A DNA stretch of 37,894 bases from JBFKPQ01 sp041628225 (GTDB lineage Bacteria > Actinomycetota > Acidimicrobiia > Spongiisociales > JAENVV01): assembly GCA_041628225.1 (NCBI GenBank), contig JBFKPQ010000006.1, forward strand, positions 1 through 37,894, in the 5' to 3' direction. The notes under the pieces were generated by a model, which searched no databases, had not been told where the DNA came from, and was given only the letters and a program-made list of their open reading frames with translations. The position numbers and the translations under genes are program-made. Each line of letters opens with the position of its first letter. The stretch's first letter is position 1. Shown here piece by piece: positions 1-7,129 of the stretch.

Positions 1-267
1 ATCGTGGTGTGGGTCGACGGCGACAAGTCGGTGCTCAACCACGAAGACCTCGGAGGCCGGCTCACGCGGAACAGCCGTCGCATACGCGCCAAGTTGACCG
101 GTGGGAGCAGAGCTGTCTCGGCGCGGATGGCCGCCGCCTCGGTGCTGGGGGCACTGTGGCGGCCCATCCGCAACCTGCCGGAACACGACCCATCCGTTCA
201 CGCAGAGGCCATCCTCGATACCGCCATGGCCGCCGCTGGAGTCTTGCGGGCGTCAGTCGAAGTCTGA
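1..267 (+). CDS. C-terminal part of an unknown protein (5' end outside window)
   Basis: The frame is open from the first base of the window to a TGA at 265-267, giving the last 88 residues of a protein whose start lies upstream. The piece is basic in its middle (several Arg/Lys near residues 20-35) and then helical and Ala-rich. It has no membrane segment, cysteine pair or motif I recognise, so I assign no function. Its codon use (GC-rich third positions) matches its neighbours, which supports a real gene. Its last 15 bases overlap, in convergent orientation, the end of the next gene on the minus strand. An internal GTG near base 4 could serve as a start, but a continuing gene is more likely because nothing resembling a ribosome site can be judged at the edge. 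Confidence 0.5.
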   Translation: MVVWVDGDKSVLNHEDLGGRLTRNSRRIRAKLTGGSRAVSARMAAASVLGALWRPIRNLPEHDPSVHAEAILDTAMAAAGVLRASVEV

Positions 268-705
268 GGTGTCCTCGCCGATGTCTCGGCGCAACTCGCC
301 GAGCGCCTCCTCGGTTCCCTGGTCGAGGTCGGTAGGCGTCACCTCCACCGGTTCGCCCGCGGCCTCGACCACTTCCTCCATCGCTTCTTCAGGAGCGGGC
401 GTGTCGGCGGGGCGGACCTTACCGGCGGCCCTCTTCAGCTCGACTCCCAATTCGGAGAACGTAGCCGACAGGGCATCGACCACTGATCCGACCGCTTCTT
501 TGGCCTGCACCTTCACCTCATCGTCGCGGATGGCGTCGCCGACCGAACCGAACAGCCGCTCGAGCCCGTCGGTGACCGTGTCCCAAGCCTGCTTCACCTC
601 GTCGGATGACGGAGATTCCTCCGTCTCGTCGTAGTGCTTCTTGAACGACTTGCCCAACGACGAGAACTTCGACTGGACGTCGCTCCATGCATCGTCACGG
701 CTCAT
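253..705 (-). CDS. Acidic, helical hypothetical protein (150 aa)
   Basis: A soluble 150-residue protein with many Asp and Glu and no signal peptide or membrane segment. The N-terminal 110 residues look like amphipathic helices (regular hydrophobic spacing around AKEAVGSVVDALSATF). The last 40 residues are Pro/Glu-rich and probably disordered, ending in an acidic tail. The ATG at 705 is preceded by an AGGGGG purine run about 6 bases upstream. I recognise no family and give no function; a coiled-coil or membrane-surface role is only a guess. It is divergent from the exonuclease gene with 23 bp between the two starts, so its ribosome site sits on top of the exonuclease promoter and its own promoter must lie inside the exonuclease gene. 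It converges with the preceding partial gene. Confidence 0.7.
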   Translation of the reverse strand: MSRDDAWSDVQSKFSSLGKSFKKHYDETEESPSSDEVKQAWDTVTDGLERLFGSVGDAIRDDEVKVQAKEAVGSVVDALSATFSELGVELKRAAGKVRPADTPAPEEAMEEVVEAAGEPVEVTPTDLDQGTEEALGELRRDIGEDTSDFD

Positions 706-716
706 CGGTGGCCCCC

Positions 717-722
717 TAACAT
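717..722 (+). promoter_or_regulatory. -10 box TAACAT of the exonuclease gene
   Basis: TAACAT fits the actinobacterial TAnnnT -10 pattern and ends 6 nt before the ATG at 729. That distance puts the transcript start at or next to the A of the start codon, so a leaderless mRNA is predicted. There is no Shine-Dalgarno sequence before this ATG, which agrees. No clear -35 is visible. Confidence 0.5.
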
Positions 723-728
723 CTCGTC

Positions 729-1598
729 ATGCGCTTGCACCTCCTCGATGCTACCTACGAGCTGTTTCGTGCGTACTTCGGCCGACCGGAGCGATCGGCA
801 CCCGACGGCCGGGAAGTTGGCGCCGTGGCCGGCCTGCTGGAATCGACGTTGGGCCTACTCCGAGAACCGGACGTAACCCACCTGGGTGCGGCCACCGACA
901 CGGTTATCGAGTCGTTCCGCAACGACCTCTATGACGGCTACAAGACGGGCGAGGGCATCGAGCCCGCTCTTTGGCAACAGTTCCCGCTGGCCGAGCGCGC
1001 CCTGCGCGCCGCCGGCGTCGTGGTCTGGGGCATGACCGAGTTCGAAGCCGACGATGCCCTGGCCACCGCGGCATTGGCATACGTCGACCAGGTCGACCAG
1101 GTCGTCATCTGCACTCCGGACAAGGACGTTGCCCAGTGCGTTCAGGACAGCACCGTGGTCATGTTCGATCGGCGTCAGGAGATCCTCCGAGACGAACAGG
1201 GGGTGTGGGAGAAGTGGGGGGTGGGTCCCGTGTCGATCCCGGACTGGCTCGCCCTCGTCGGCGACAACGCCGACGGTATCCCTGGCATCCCCGGATGGGG
1301 CGCCAAGTCGGCCGCCACGCTGCTCGCCCGCTACACCCGGCTCGACGACATTCCGCTCGACGAGAACGACTGGGACATCAAGGTACGCGGCGCCGCCCGC
1401 CTCGCCGCCAACCTCCGGGAGCATCTCGATGATGCGATGTTGTTCAGGACGCTGACCACGTTGCGCCGTGACGTGCCCTTGGCCGAATCGTTCGACGATC
1501 TGCGCTGGCGCGGTGTACACAAAGACGAATACCTGGCTCTGTGCGACGAACTCGGCTTCGACGGTCTCAGGTCCCGTCCACACCTGTGGCAAGACTGA
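729..1598 (+). CDS. 5'-3' exonuclease (PolA N-domain/FEN type), free-standing
   Basis: A 289-residue structure-specific 5' nuclease, the kind that removes RNA primers and 5' flaps during replication and repair. The metal-binding acidic residues are all present: LLDATY at the N-terminus, EFEADDALA near residue 105, TPDKD near 137 and GDNADGIPGIPGWGAKSA near 184, the last being the helix-hairpin-helix region of the family. SFRNDLYDGYK near residue 60 is the conserved basic patch. The protein stops after the nuclease and has no polymerase domain, as with the stand-alone exonucleases that many actinobacteria carry beside a full PolA. The ATG at 729 has no ribosome site but a -10 box 6 nt upstream. 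The downstream methyltransferase gene overlaps its end by 13 bp, so the two are probably cotranscribed. Confidence 0.88.
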   Translation: MRLHLLDATYELFRAYFGRPERSAPDGREVGAVAGLLESTLGLLREPDVTHLGAATDTVIESFRNDLYDGYKTGEGIEPALWQQFPLAERALRAAGVVVWGMTEFEADDALATAALAYVDQVDQVVICTPDKDVAQCVQDSTVVMFDRRQEILRDEQGVWEKWGVGPVSIPDWLALVGDNADGIPGIPGWGAKSAATLLARYTRLDDIPLDENDWDIKVRGAARLAANLREHLDDAMLFRTLTTLRRDVPLAESFDDLRWRGVHKDEYLALCDELGFDGLRSRPHLWQD

Positions 1599-2368
1599 AC
1601 GATTTGGCCGACTCGCACATCAACGACCCTCGCTATGTCGCCGACCAGTACGCCCGCCCTGACAACCTTGACGCGCGACGGTCGCTACACGAACGGTTCA
1701 GCACCGGCCCTCCGCTGAACGAATGGCTGCTCGGCGTGATGGACCTCGCGCCGGGTGTTCGGGTACTCGATATCGGATGTGGGCCTGGTGATCTCTGGGA
1801 ATCCGGATGGCCGGTCGGGCTCGTGCTGGCCGACCGCTCGGCGGGCATGATCAGTGCGGCCCAACGCAGCGTTGGTGCTCCCGCGCTCGTGGCCGACGCG
1901 CAAGCCCTCCCGTTCGCCGACGGGTCCTTCGACGTGGTGGTGGCGAATTGGATGCTGTACCACCTTCCGAATCTCGAGCGCGGACTGACCGAGATCCATC
2001 GGGTGCTCACCACGGATGGCGTACTGCACGCCGGATTGAATGGAGCTCGACACATGCGTCAACTTGACGACATGGTGCGTCAAAGGGCCTTCGGTGAGGC
2101 GAGGCAGACCGGACGGACCGTGCTGTCGCTCGAAGCCGCCCCCGCCGCCCTGCGAGGACTGTTCACCGAGGTGACGATTCGGCGACCGGAAAGGCGGCTG
2201 GAGGTCACCGATGCCGCCGCGGTCGGCGCCTACCTGCGCAGCCACCCGCAACCCATCGACGATTCGGAGGTCGTTCGGGTGGTCTCGGTTGTAGCTCGTG
2301 AGATCGAGGCGCGGGGAGTGTTCGTGATCGATGTCGACCCTGGCTTGGTCACGGCCGTCAAGAGCTGA
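1586..2368 (+). CDS. Class I SAM-dependent methyltransferase
   Basis: A Rossmann-type methyltransferase of about 260 residues. The SAM-binding motif I is VLDIGCGPGDL, the acidic residue after strand 2 sits in LVLADRSAGM, the motif II region is ALPFADGSFDVVVANWMLYHL, and the strand-5 region is EIHRVLTTDGVLHAG. This matches the Methyltransf_11/25 type (UbiE-like small-molecule methylases); the substrate cannot be told. I place the start at the GTG at 1586, which overlaps the exonuclease stop (TGA 1596-1598) by 13 bp and suggests translational coupling. A TTG at 1604 is an alternative, and the frame stays open further upstream. No ribosome site decides it. It forms a two-gene unit with the exonuclease, but no functional link is evident. 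Confidence 0.82.
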   Translation: MARLNDLADSHINDPRYVADQYARPDNLDARRSLHERFSTGPPLNEWLLGVMDLAPGVRVLDIGCGPGDLWESGWPVGLVLADRSAGMISAAQRSVGAPALVADAQALPFADGSFDVVVANWMLYHLPNLERGLTEIHRVLTTDGVLHAGLNGARHMRQLDDMVRQRAFGEARQTGRTVLSLEAAPAALRGLFTEVTIRRPERRLEVTDAAAVGAYLRSHPQPIDDSEVVRVVSVVAREIEARGVFVIDVDPGLVTAVKS

Positions 2369-2425
2369 GCCGGCGGCGTCCCTCGAGTCAACTGCTGTCG
2401 TAACACCCTATGCACACAGTCGCAC

Positions 2426-2453
2426 TACCCTCCGGCGGCGCCTGCAAGGGGGG
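2426..2453 (+). promoter_or_regulatory. Promoter -10 (TACCCT) and strong ribosome site of the ABC exporter operon
   Basis: TACCCT at 2426-2431 matches TAnnnT. AAGGGGGG at 2446-2453 is a strong Shine-Dalgarno sequence ending 4 nt before the GTG at 2458. Together they favour that GTG over the upstream in-frame ATG at 2410, which would lie before the -10 box. Confidence 0.5.
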
Positions 2454-2457
2454 ATTC

Positions 2458-3462
2458 GTGGCTGAAGCCGTTGTCCGAGCGAAGAACATCGTCAAGACGT
2501 TTGGGGAGCTCCGCGCCCTCGACGACGTCACCTTGGACGTGCCCAGGGGCATCATTTACGGCTTGTTGGGCCCGAACGGCGCCGGCAAAACAACTCTCAT
2601 CCGCGTCCTCACGACGCTGCTCCGACCGGACTCGGGATCGGCGACGGTCGCCGGTGTCGACGTGATCTCCGATGCAGCTCGCGCCCGGACCTACATCGGT
2701 CTCGCCGGCCAGTTCGCGGCTGTCGACGGCTTCCTCACCGGACGCGAGAACGTCGAAATGGTGGGACGCCTCTACAACCTCACTCCGGCCGAAGCCGCAC
2801 ACCGTGCCGATGAGGTGTTGGAACGGATCAGGCTCTCCGACGCCGCCGACCGCCCTGTTCGGACCTACTCGGGCGGCATGCGGCGCCGGCTCGACTTGGC
2901 GGCCTCCATGGTCGGACGACCGGAGGTCCTGTTCCTGGACGAACCCACGACCGGCATCGACCCGGCGAGCCGGTTCGATGTATGGGATCTCATCGACGAG
3001 CTCGTCGATCAGGGCACCACGATCCTGCTGACCACGCAGTATCTCGAAGAAGCGGATCGTCTCGCCGAGCGGATAGGTGTCATCGACCACGGCCGGCTCA
3101 TCTCGGAAGGCACTGCGGACGAACTGAAGGACCGAGTCGGCGGATCGGTGGTGGAGGTGGCGCTGCGGCCCGAGGATCGCGAGCTCGGCATGGCCACGCT
3201 CGCCGAACTCGCCGGAACCGAATGTCACGTCGACGAGCGAGCCGGAACCTTCAGCATCCCGGCCGTCCGCGGTGTGCAGACACTCACCGACGCCGTGCGC
3301 CGGCTTGATGCACAGTCCATCGAAGCGATCGACATCGGCCTCCACAAGCCCACCCTCGACGACGTCTTCTTGACGCTCACGGGCCGGGCGGCCGAAGTCG
3401 GATCAGCCGGGAACGGGACCGCCCGCAAACGGGGTCGCGGCCGGCAGAGGAGTACCGCATGA
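2458..3462 (+). CDS. ABC transporter ATP-binding protein, daunorubicin-resistance (DrrA) type
   Basis: The ATPase of a two-gene drug/lipid exporter, 334 residues from the GTG chosen on its strong ribosome site. Walker A is GPNGAGKTT (about residues 38-46), the Q-loop lies in GLAGQFAAVDGFLTG, the signature is YSGGMRRRLDLA, Walker B is VLFLDEPTTGIDP and the switch His is replaced by LTTQYLEEAD, as in DrrA proteins, which have Gln there. The 100-residue C-terminal extension after the ATPase is typical of DrrA and helps assembly with the permease. The final 20 residues are an Arg/Lys-rich tail. The stop overlaps the permease start by 4 bp (ATGA), so the subunits are translationally coupled. Family members export anthracyclines or cell-envelope lipids; the substrate here is unknown. 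Confidence 0.9.
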   Translation: MAEAVVRAKNIVKTFGELRALDDVTLDVPRGIIYGLLGPNGAGKTTLIRVLTTLLRPDSGSATVAGVDVISDAARARTYIGLAGQFAAVDGFLTGRENVEMVGRLYNLTPAEAAHRADEVLERIRLSDAADRPVRTYSGGMRRRLDLAASMVGRPEVLFLDEPTTGIDPASRFDVWDLIDELVDQGTTILLTTQYLEEADRLAERIGVIDHGRLISEGTADELKDRVGGSVVEVALRPEDRELGMATLAELAGTECHVDERAGTFSIPAVRGVQTLTDAVRRLDAQSIEAIDIGLHKPTLDDVFLTLTGRAAEVGSAGNGTARKRGRGRQRSTA

Positions 3463-4292
3463 CGACCGTCGACGACTTGCACCACAAGGTGACGGCGAGC
3501 CAGACCCTGGCGCACATCGGCGTTCTGGCGCGGAGGAACCTGTTGCGGATCCGCCGGCTTCCGCAGTTGCTCGTGTTCGCCACCATTCAGCCGGTCATGT
3601 TTCTGTTGCTGTTCAACTACGTGTTTGGCGGCTCGATCGGCATGTCGCTACCCCCCGCAGCCAATGGGGATTACATCAACTGGCTCATCCCCGGACTGCT
3701 CGTCCAGGTGGCCGTGTTCGGCGCGTCATCGACGGCCATCGGGCTCTCGGACGACCTGCAGGCAGGGGTCATCGATCGCTTCCGGTCGCTGCCCATGGCC
3801 CGGTCCGCGGTGCTGGCCGGTCGGACGATCGCCGACCTGGTCCGCAACGCCTTCGTGATCAGCCTCATGTTGGTGGTCGGCGGCCTCATCGGGTTCCGGT
3901 GGAACACGAGCTTTTGGCAGACGCTGGCAGGACTCGCCCTCGCCCTGTCGTTCGCGTTCGCCTTTTCGTGGATCATGGCGGCCATCGGCCTGGCCGTGAA
4001 GGATCCGGAAACGGCGCAGACCGCCAGCTTCTTGCCGCTCTTTCCGCTGGTGTTCGCCTCGTCGGTGTTCGTTCCGACGAGCACGATGCCCGACTGGCTG
4101 CAGGCGTTCGCCGACGTCCAGCCAGTGACGATCCTGGGGAATGCCATTCGCGGTCTCATTCTCGGCCCCGGGGCGCTGCAACCAGGACAGACGACGGCGC
4201 AGATGGTCACCCTCGCCCTCGTGTGGGTGGTCGGCATCCTCGTGGTGTTCGTGCCGCTGGCCGTGCGCATGTACCGCCGCGCCATCAACTGA
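3459..4292 (+). CDS. ABC-2 type permease, DrrB type
   Basis: The membrane half of the exporter encoded just upstream, 277 residues with about six transmembrane helices. The first follows a basic stretch (LARRNLLRIRRLPQ), and the last ends in a short basic tail (RMYRRAIN). The ABC-2 region includes AVFGASSTAIGLSDDLQAGVIDRFRSLPMARSAVL, a well-conserved coupling segment of DrrB/NodJ-type permeases, and a PLVFASSVFVPTSTMP loop before the last helices. The ATG overlaps the ATPase stop (ATGA). No regulator is adjacent, so the trigger and substrate are unknown. Transcription probably ends in the hairpin-rich 275 bp that follow. Confidence 0.9.
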   Translation: MTTVDDLHHKVTASQTLAHIGVLARRNLLRIRRLPQLLVFATIQPVMFLLLFNYVFGGSIGMSLPPAANGDYINWLIPGLLVQVAVFGASSTAIGLSDDLQAGVIDRFRSLPMARSAVLAGRTIADLVRNAFVISLMLVVGGLIGFRWNTSFWQTLAGLALALSFAFAFSWIMAAIGLAVKDPETAQTASFLPLFPLVFASSVFVPTSTMPDWLQAFADVQPVTILGNAIRGLILGPGALQPGQTTAQMVTLALVWVVGILVVFVPLAVRMYRRAIN

Positions 4293-4337
4293 CCCAGGTT
4301 CGATGAGCTGAGCCCCGGCCGCGTCGACCGTGGACGT

Positions 4338-4372
4338 CGGCGGGTTTGCGGAAGAACATCGCGGACCCGCCG
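4338..4372 (+). terminator. Hairpin after the DrrAB-like operon
   Basis: A 13-base-pair stem with a 9-base loop (GAAGAACAT). Two of the pairs are G-U, so it folds well only as plus-strand RNA. It lies about 45 bases after the permease stop. There is no U-tract after it, which is common in high-GC actinobacteria. Confidence 0.5.
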
Positions 4373-4521
4373 GTTGTCAGGCCGGTACGCACTATCCCGG
4401 CCGACGTGGCAGGCGAGGCAACTGTGGAATGTGCCGGCAGCCGTCGACACACAAAGAAGCCCAGCTTGCTTGGGCGGTAGGTACCGCGGAGGGCCGTCAT
4501 GCCCGCTGCTGGGATAAGGGG

Positions 4522-4549
4522 GTCGCCATCCGACAGGTCGGGTGGCGAC
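4522..4549 (-). terminator. Terminator of the nhaA/zinc-ribbon/thioredoxin operon
   Basis: A near-perfect 13-bp inverted repeat with a 2-base centre, starting about 18 bases after the thioredoxin stop on the minus strand. It could also end plus-strand transcripts from the ABC operon. No long U-tract follows. Confidence 0.6.
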
Positions 4550-4567
4550 GCGGCTCCTTGCGGGGCG

Positions 4568-4951
4568 TCAGTCGGCTGGGGGAGTGGCGCCGGCTTCGAC
4601 CAGGACTTTGGTGAGGGCGTCTTTCTTGACGAGGCCCGACGCGCGCCAGCGCTGGTGGAGGCGGGTCTTCTTCGCTTGAGCGATCGGGGCGACCATCACG
4701 AACGTCGGCGTCGACTGGATCTTGAACGGGACGATCATGTCAGGGGCCTTCGCCACGTTGACCTTGACCACCTCGGCGGACTCGCCGAACTCGTCGGCCA
4801 GCTCGTTGACGATGCCGTCCATGACCTGACAGGGCGAGCAGCCGATCTGGAAGAAGTCGATGAGGATGGGCTTGCCATCTTCGGCGAGTTCCTCGAGATC
4901 CGCCATCGACGATATCTCTCGTGCCTTCTTGCGTTTGTTGCGTTTGAACAT
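4568..4951 (-). CDS. Thioredoxin-fold protein with CSPC active site
   Basis: A 127-residue thioredoxin-like protein. The N-terminus is very basic (KRNKRKKAR). IDFFQIGCSPCQ contains the redox pair Cys38/Cys41, in a CSPC rather than the classical CGPC arrangement, and STPTF carries the cis-proline (Pro82) that faces the active site. There is no signal peptide, so it acts in the cytoplasm. The start is the ATG at 4951, which shares a base with the TGA of the upstream zinc-ribbon gene (TGATG). A TTG four codons earlier has its purine run directly against it and is less likely. It is the last gene of the nhaA unit. In many actinobacteria NhaA carries a C-terminal thioredoxin-like domain; here a separate protein may play that part, which is inference. 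Confidence 0.82.
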   Translation of the reverse strand: MFKRNKRKKAREISSMADLEELAEDGKPILIDFFQIGCSPCQVMDGIVNELADEFGESAEVVKVNVAKAPDMIVPFKIQSTPTFVMVAPIAQAKKTRLHQRWRASGLVKKDALTKVLVEAGATPPAD

Positions 4952-5145
4952 CACCGGGTCCAACCTTCGGGATCCTCGGTTTCTTCCACCTCGTATACGA
5001 GGTCGAGCCGCTCCATGCAGTCACTGCATCGGTACGCCACCACGTCGCCGGGCACGAACGGCTCGTCGGGAGGCGGTACAGAGATCAGGTGAGCCGTCCC
5101 CCCACACTCCACGCAGACGATCTCGGTCGCCGGGCCCTCGATCAT
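4951..5145 (-). CDS. Small zinc-ribbon protein (64 aa)
   Basis: A 64-residue protein with two Cys pairs, CVEC (Cys11/Cys14) and CSDC (Cys40/Cys43), spaced as in a zinc ribbon, so one zinc ion probably holds the fold together. The segment between them is Pro-rich (SVPPPDEPFVPGD). The C-terminal third is acidic. The ATG at 5145 overlaps the nhaA stop (ATGA), and its own TGA overlaps the ATG of the thioredoxin gene, so it is translated only as part of this chain. It resembles the small zinc-ribbon proteins common next to other genes in actinobacteria and has no known reaction. Regulation of the antiporter, or a thiol-exchange partnership with the thioredoxin, is a hypothesis. Confidence 0.72.
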   Translation of the reverse strand: MIEGPATEIVCVECGGTAHLISVPPPDEPFVPGDVVAYRCSDCMERLDLVYEVEETEDPEGWTR

Positions 5146-6530
5146 GATGCGGCCGCCTCGATGGCGGGACCATCGACCGGTGCCGGCCGATGACTACCTC
5201 GAAGGCGCAACCAGCCGTAGCCGAAGAGCCCGCTCGCCAACGATCCGGCGAAGATGCCGACCTTGGCGATGTCCGCCAGCTCGGGGTGACCGGGGAAGGC
5301 CAAGCCGGCGATGAACAGCGCCACGGTGAAGCCGATACCGGCCAGGAGCGAGACCCCGAATACGTGGTCCCAGGTCGTGTTGGCGGGGAGCCGACCGATC
5401 CCGAACTTCACGGCCAGCCACGTGGCGAGCGTCACCCCGAACCCCTTGCCCACCAGCAGGCCGAAGGCGATGCCCAACGAAATCGGCTGGGCGAGTGTCT
5501 CGCCGATGCCCACTCCATCGAAGCGGACGCCGGCGTTGGCGAGCGCGAAGACGGGAACGATCACGTACGAGCTCCACGTGTGCAGCGAATGCTCGAGGCG
5601 GTTGAGTGGCGCGATCGACTCCCAGGCCACCTTCGAGAGCAAGCGGGCCTCCTCGTCGACCTTCTCGCGAGCCACCGACGTGCGCTCTTCCACGGGGTAG
5701 CGGTCGAGGACGCGGCGGGCTAGCCGGTCGAATTGTTGAGCGCCCACCAGTGGGCGAGCCGGCGTCATGAGTCCCAGCGCGACGCCGGCGAGGGTGGCGT
5801 GGACCCCGGACTCAAGCAAGAAATACCAGGTGACGACGGCGACGGGAACGTAGAACGACAGAGACCGGATGCCGGCGCGGTTGGCGCCGAAGATCACGAC
5901 GAGGCCGATGATGGCCAGGCCGAGCCAGAAGCCGGACAGGTCCTCGGTGTAGAAGATCGCGATGACCGTGATCGCCCCGATGTCGTCGGCGATGGCGAGA
6001 GCGAGCAGGAAGAGCTTGGCGCCGACGGGCACTCGCGATCCGAGCAACGCCACGATGCCCACCGAGAAGGCGATGTCGGTCGCCATCGGGATCCCCCATC
6101 CTTGGATGCCCTCCCCACCCAGAACGAAGGCCACGTAGATGAGTGCCGGAAACACCATGCCGCCGAGGGCGGCGATGGCCGGCAGAGCCGCGGCGCGGGG
6201 ATCGCGCAGCTCGCCGAGCACGAGTTCGCGCTTGATCTCGAGACCCACGACGAAGAAGAAGATCGCCATGAAACCGTCATTGATGACGTGGCGGAGCGAC
6301 TCGTCGAAGTGGAAGGCGCCCAGGTTGATCTCGAGATGGGTCTCCCAGAACTGCTCGTACGTCTCACCGAAGGGCGCGTTGGCCCACACGAGCGCGGCGA
6401 CCGCCATGATCAGCAGGAAGATCCCCGACGACGCTTCGGTCTGCGTGAACTCCAGCGCAGGACGGACGAACCGTCTCGGGATGAAACGGTCGGAGTCGAT
6501 CCACGGGGTGGGGAGGCCTTCGTGCTCCAT
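5142..6530 (-). CDS. nhaA: Na+/H+ antiporter NhaA
   Basis: An electrogenic antiporter that expels Na+ (or Li+) in exchange for protons and helps control internal pH. The 462 residues hold about 12 transmembrane helices. The hallmark ALAIADDIGAITVIAIFYTEDL contains the Asp pair that binds the ion and proton, and GFMAIFFFVVGLEIKREL and NAGVRF are further family signatures. Compared with E. coli NhaA (388 aa) it is longer at both ends: an N-terminal 30-residue cytoplasmic piece, and a long loop with charged residues (VEERTSVAREKVDEEARL) between helices. That loop is usual in actinobacterial NhaA. The ATG at 6530 lies 9 nt after a TACCCT box. Two short genes, a zinc ribbon and a thioredoxin, follow with overlaps. 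Confidence 0.93.
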   Translation of the reverse strand: MEHEGLPTPWIDSDRFIPRRFVRPALEFTQTEASSGIFLLIMAVAALVWANAPFGETYEQFWETHLEINLGAFHFDESLRHVINDGFMAIFFFVVGLEIKRELVLGELRDPRAAALPAIAALGGMVFPALIYVAFVLGGEGIQGWGIPMATDIAFSVGIVALLGSRVPVGAKLFLLALAIADDIGAITVIAIFYTEDLSGFWLGLAIIGLVVIFGANRAGIRSLSFYVPVAVVTWYFLLESGVHATLAGVALGLMTPARPLVGAQQFDRLARRVLDRYPVEERTSVAREKVDEEARLLSKVAWESIAPLNRLEHSLHTWSSYVIVPVFALANAGVRFDGVGIGETLAQPISLGIAFGLLVGKGFGVTLATWLAVKFGIGRLPANTTWDHVFGVSLLAGIGFTVALFIAGLAFPGHPELADIAKVGIFAGSLASGLFGYGWLRLRGSHRPAPVDGPAIEAAAS

Positions 6531-6539
6531 GGCCGCTAC

Positions 6540-6545
6540 AGGGTA
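6540..6545 (-). promoter_or_regulatory. -10 box TACCCT of nhaA
   Basis: On the minus strand TACCCT ends 9 nt before the nhaA ATG, just after the stop of the upstream gene, so nhaA probably has its own near-leaderless transcript. There is no Shine-Dalgarno sequence in the 9 nt. Confidence 0.4.
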
Positions 6546-6561
6546 CCAAGCGCTGGGGGCA

Positions 6562-7101
6562 TCACCGCATCGACTCGACGAAGGCGTCGGTTCCCAGGTC
6601 GTCGAACTCGGACGACGGACCCATGATCATCACGACGGCGACGTTGCCCGACTTGGCGGGGAAGATGGCTATCTCCTGTAGGAGCTCTTGGCCGTCTTCG
6701 GTGGCCCGATACGTCTCGAGTTCGGTGTCCGAACCATTGATGACCACCGGACGGGAACCGATGTATTCGAAGCTGACGTTGCCACCTCGCTGGTTGCTCA
6801 GCTCGCCCTGTGCCTGGAGGCGGACATTCTCCTCGTCTTCGCCAGGAGCCTCGAACAACATGATCATCGACTCGGATCCGTGGACGGCGAACATCCACCG
6901 CAGGCCGAAGATGTCGGTACCGAACTCCGGCGTGAAGCCCGGCGGCAGGCGATGGTCGACGATCCGCTGGCCGATCTCGCTGACCTCCGCTTCGTTCGTG
7001 GTGATCGCGCCACTGAAGCGGACGAAGGCGAACACGGCGGCGGCGCCCAACAGCACGAGCGCGACGACGATTCCGATGATGATCTTGGCGGTTCTCGACA
7101 T
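6562..7101 (-). CDS. Membrane-anchored hypothetical protein
   Basis: A 179-residue protein with one N-terminal membrane helix (about residues 6-28, IIIGIVVALVLLGAAAVFAFV) preceded by a short positively charged end, so the remaining 150 residues should lie outside the membrane. The outer part alternates short strands and turns, with no Cys and no motif I can name. RIVDHRLPPGFTPEF and the phrase GNVAVVMIMGPSSEF suggest a small beta-rich sensor or binding fold. The ATG at 7101 has an AGAGGGA ribosome site. It follows the aldolase gene by 28 bp on the same strand and is probably cotranscribed with it. No functional link to the aldolase is evident. Confidence 0.72.
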   Translation of the reverse strand: MSRTAKIIIGIVVALVLLGAAAVFAFVRFSGAITTNEAEVSEIGQRIVDHRLPPGFTPEFGTDIFGLRWMFAVHGSESMIMLFEAPGEDEENVRLQAQGELSNQRGGNVSFEYIGSRPVVINGSDTELETYRATEDGQELLQEIAIFPAKSGNVAVVMIMGPSSEFDDLGTDAFVESMR

Positions 7102-7129
7102 GTGCGTTCCCTCTTGCCTGATGCCCCGC

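Larger units (their letters stand above)
4293..4567 (+). other. Gene-free, hairpin-rich region between convergent operons
   Basis: The longest stretch without a convincing gene. It holds several inverted repeats: a 13-bp stem at 4338-4372, a 6-bp stem at 4380-4402 (GGCCGG / CCGGCC), GCCCA/TGGGC at 4459-4475, the palindrome GCGGTAGGTACCGC at 4474-4487 and a 13-bp stem at 4522-4549. The outer two look like terminators of the two converging operons. The 120 bases in the middle are not explained. The short open frames here have no ribosome site and no protein-like composition. Confidence 0.5.

Noticed and set aside
4474..4487. GGTAGGTA next to AAAG, resembling part of a c-di-GMP (GEMM-I) riboswitch
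   Set aside because: The GCAAACC and CAAAGCC segments, the GAAA loop and the final GGGG-TTACC arrangement are missing, and the next gene on either strand begins too far away.
4285..4500. 71-residue open frame on the minus strand in the gene-free region
   Set aside because: No ribosome site, no protein-like composition, and it overlaps the hairpins and the end of the permease gene.
5733..6626. Long open frame on the plus strand opposite nhaA
   Set aside because: It is a mirror frame of high-GC coding sequence: very rich in Asp, Gln, Arg and His, without a recognisable fold, and nhaA is certain on the other strand. Similar long frames opposite the FtsX permease, the MFS gene and the flavoprotein gene were discarded for the same reason.
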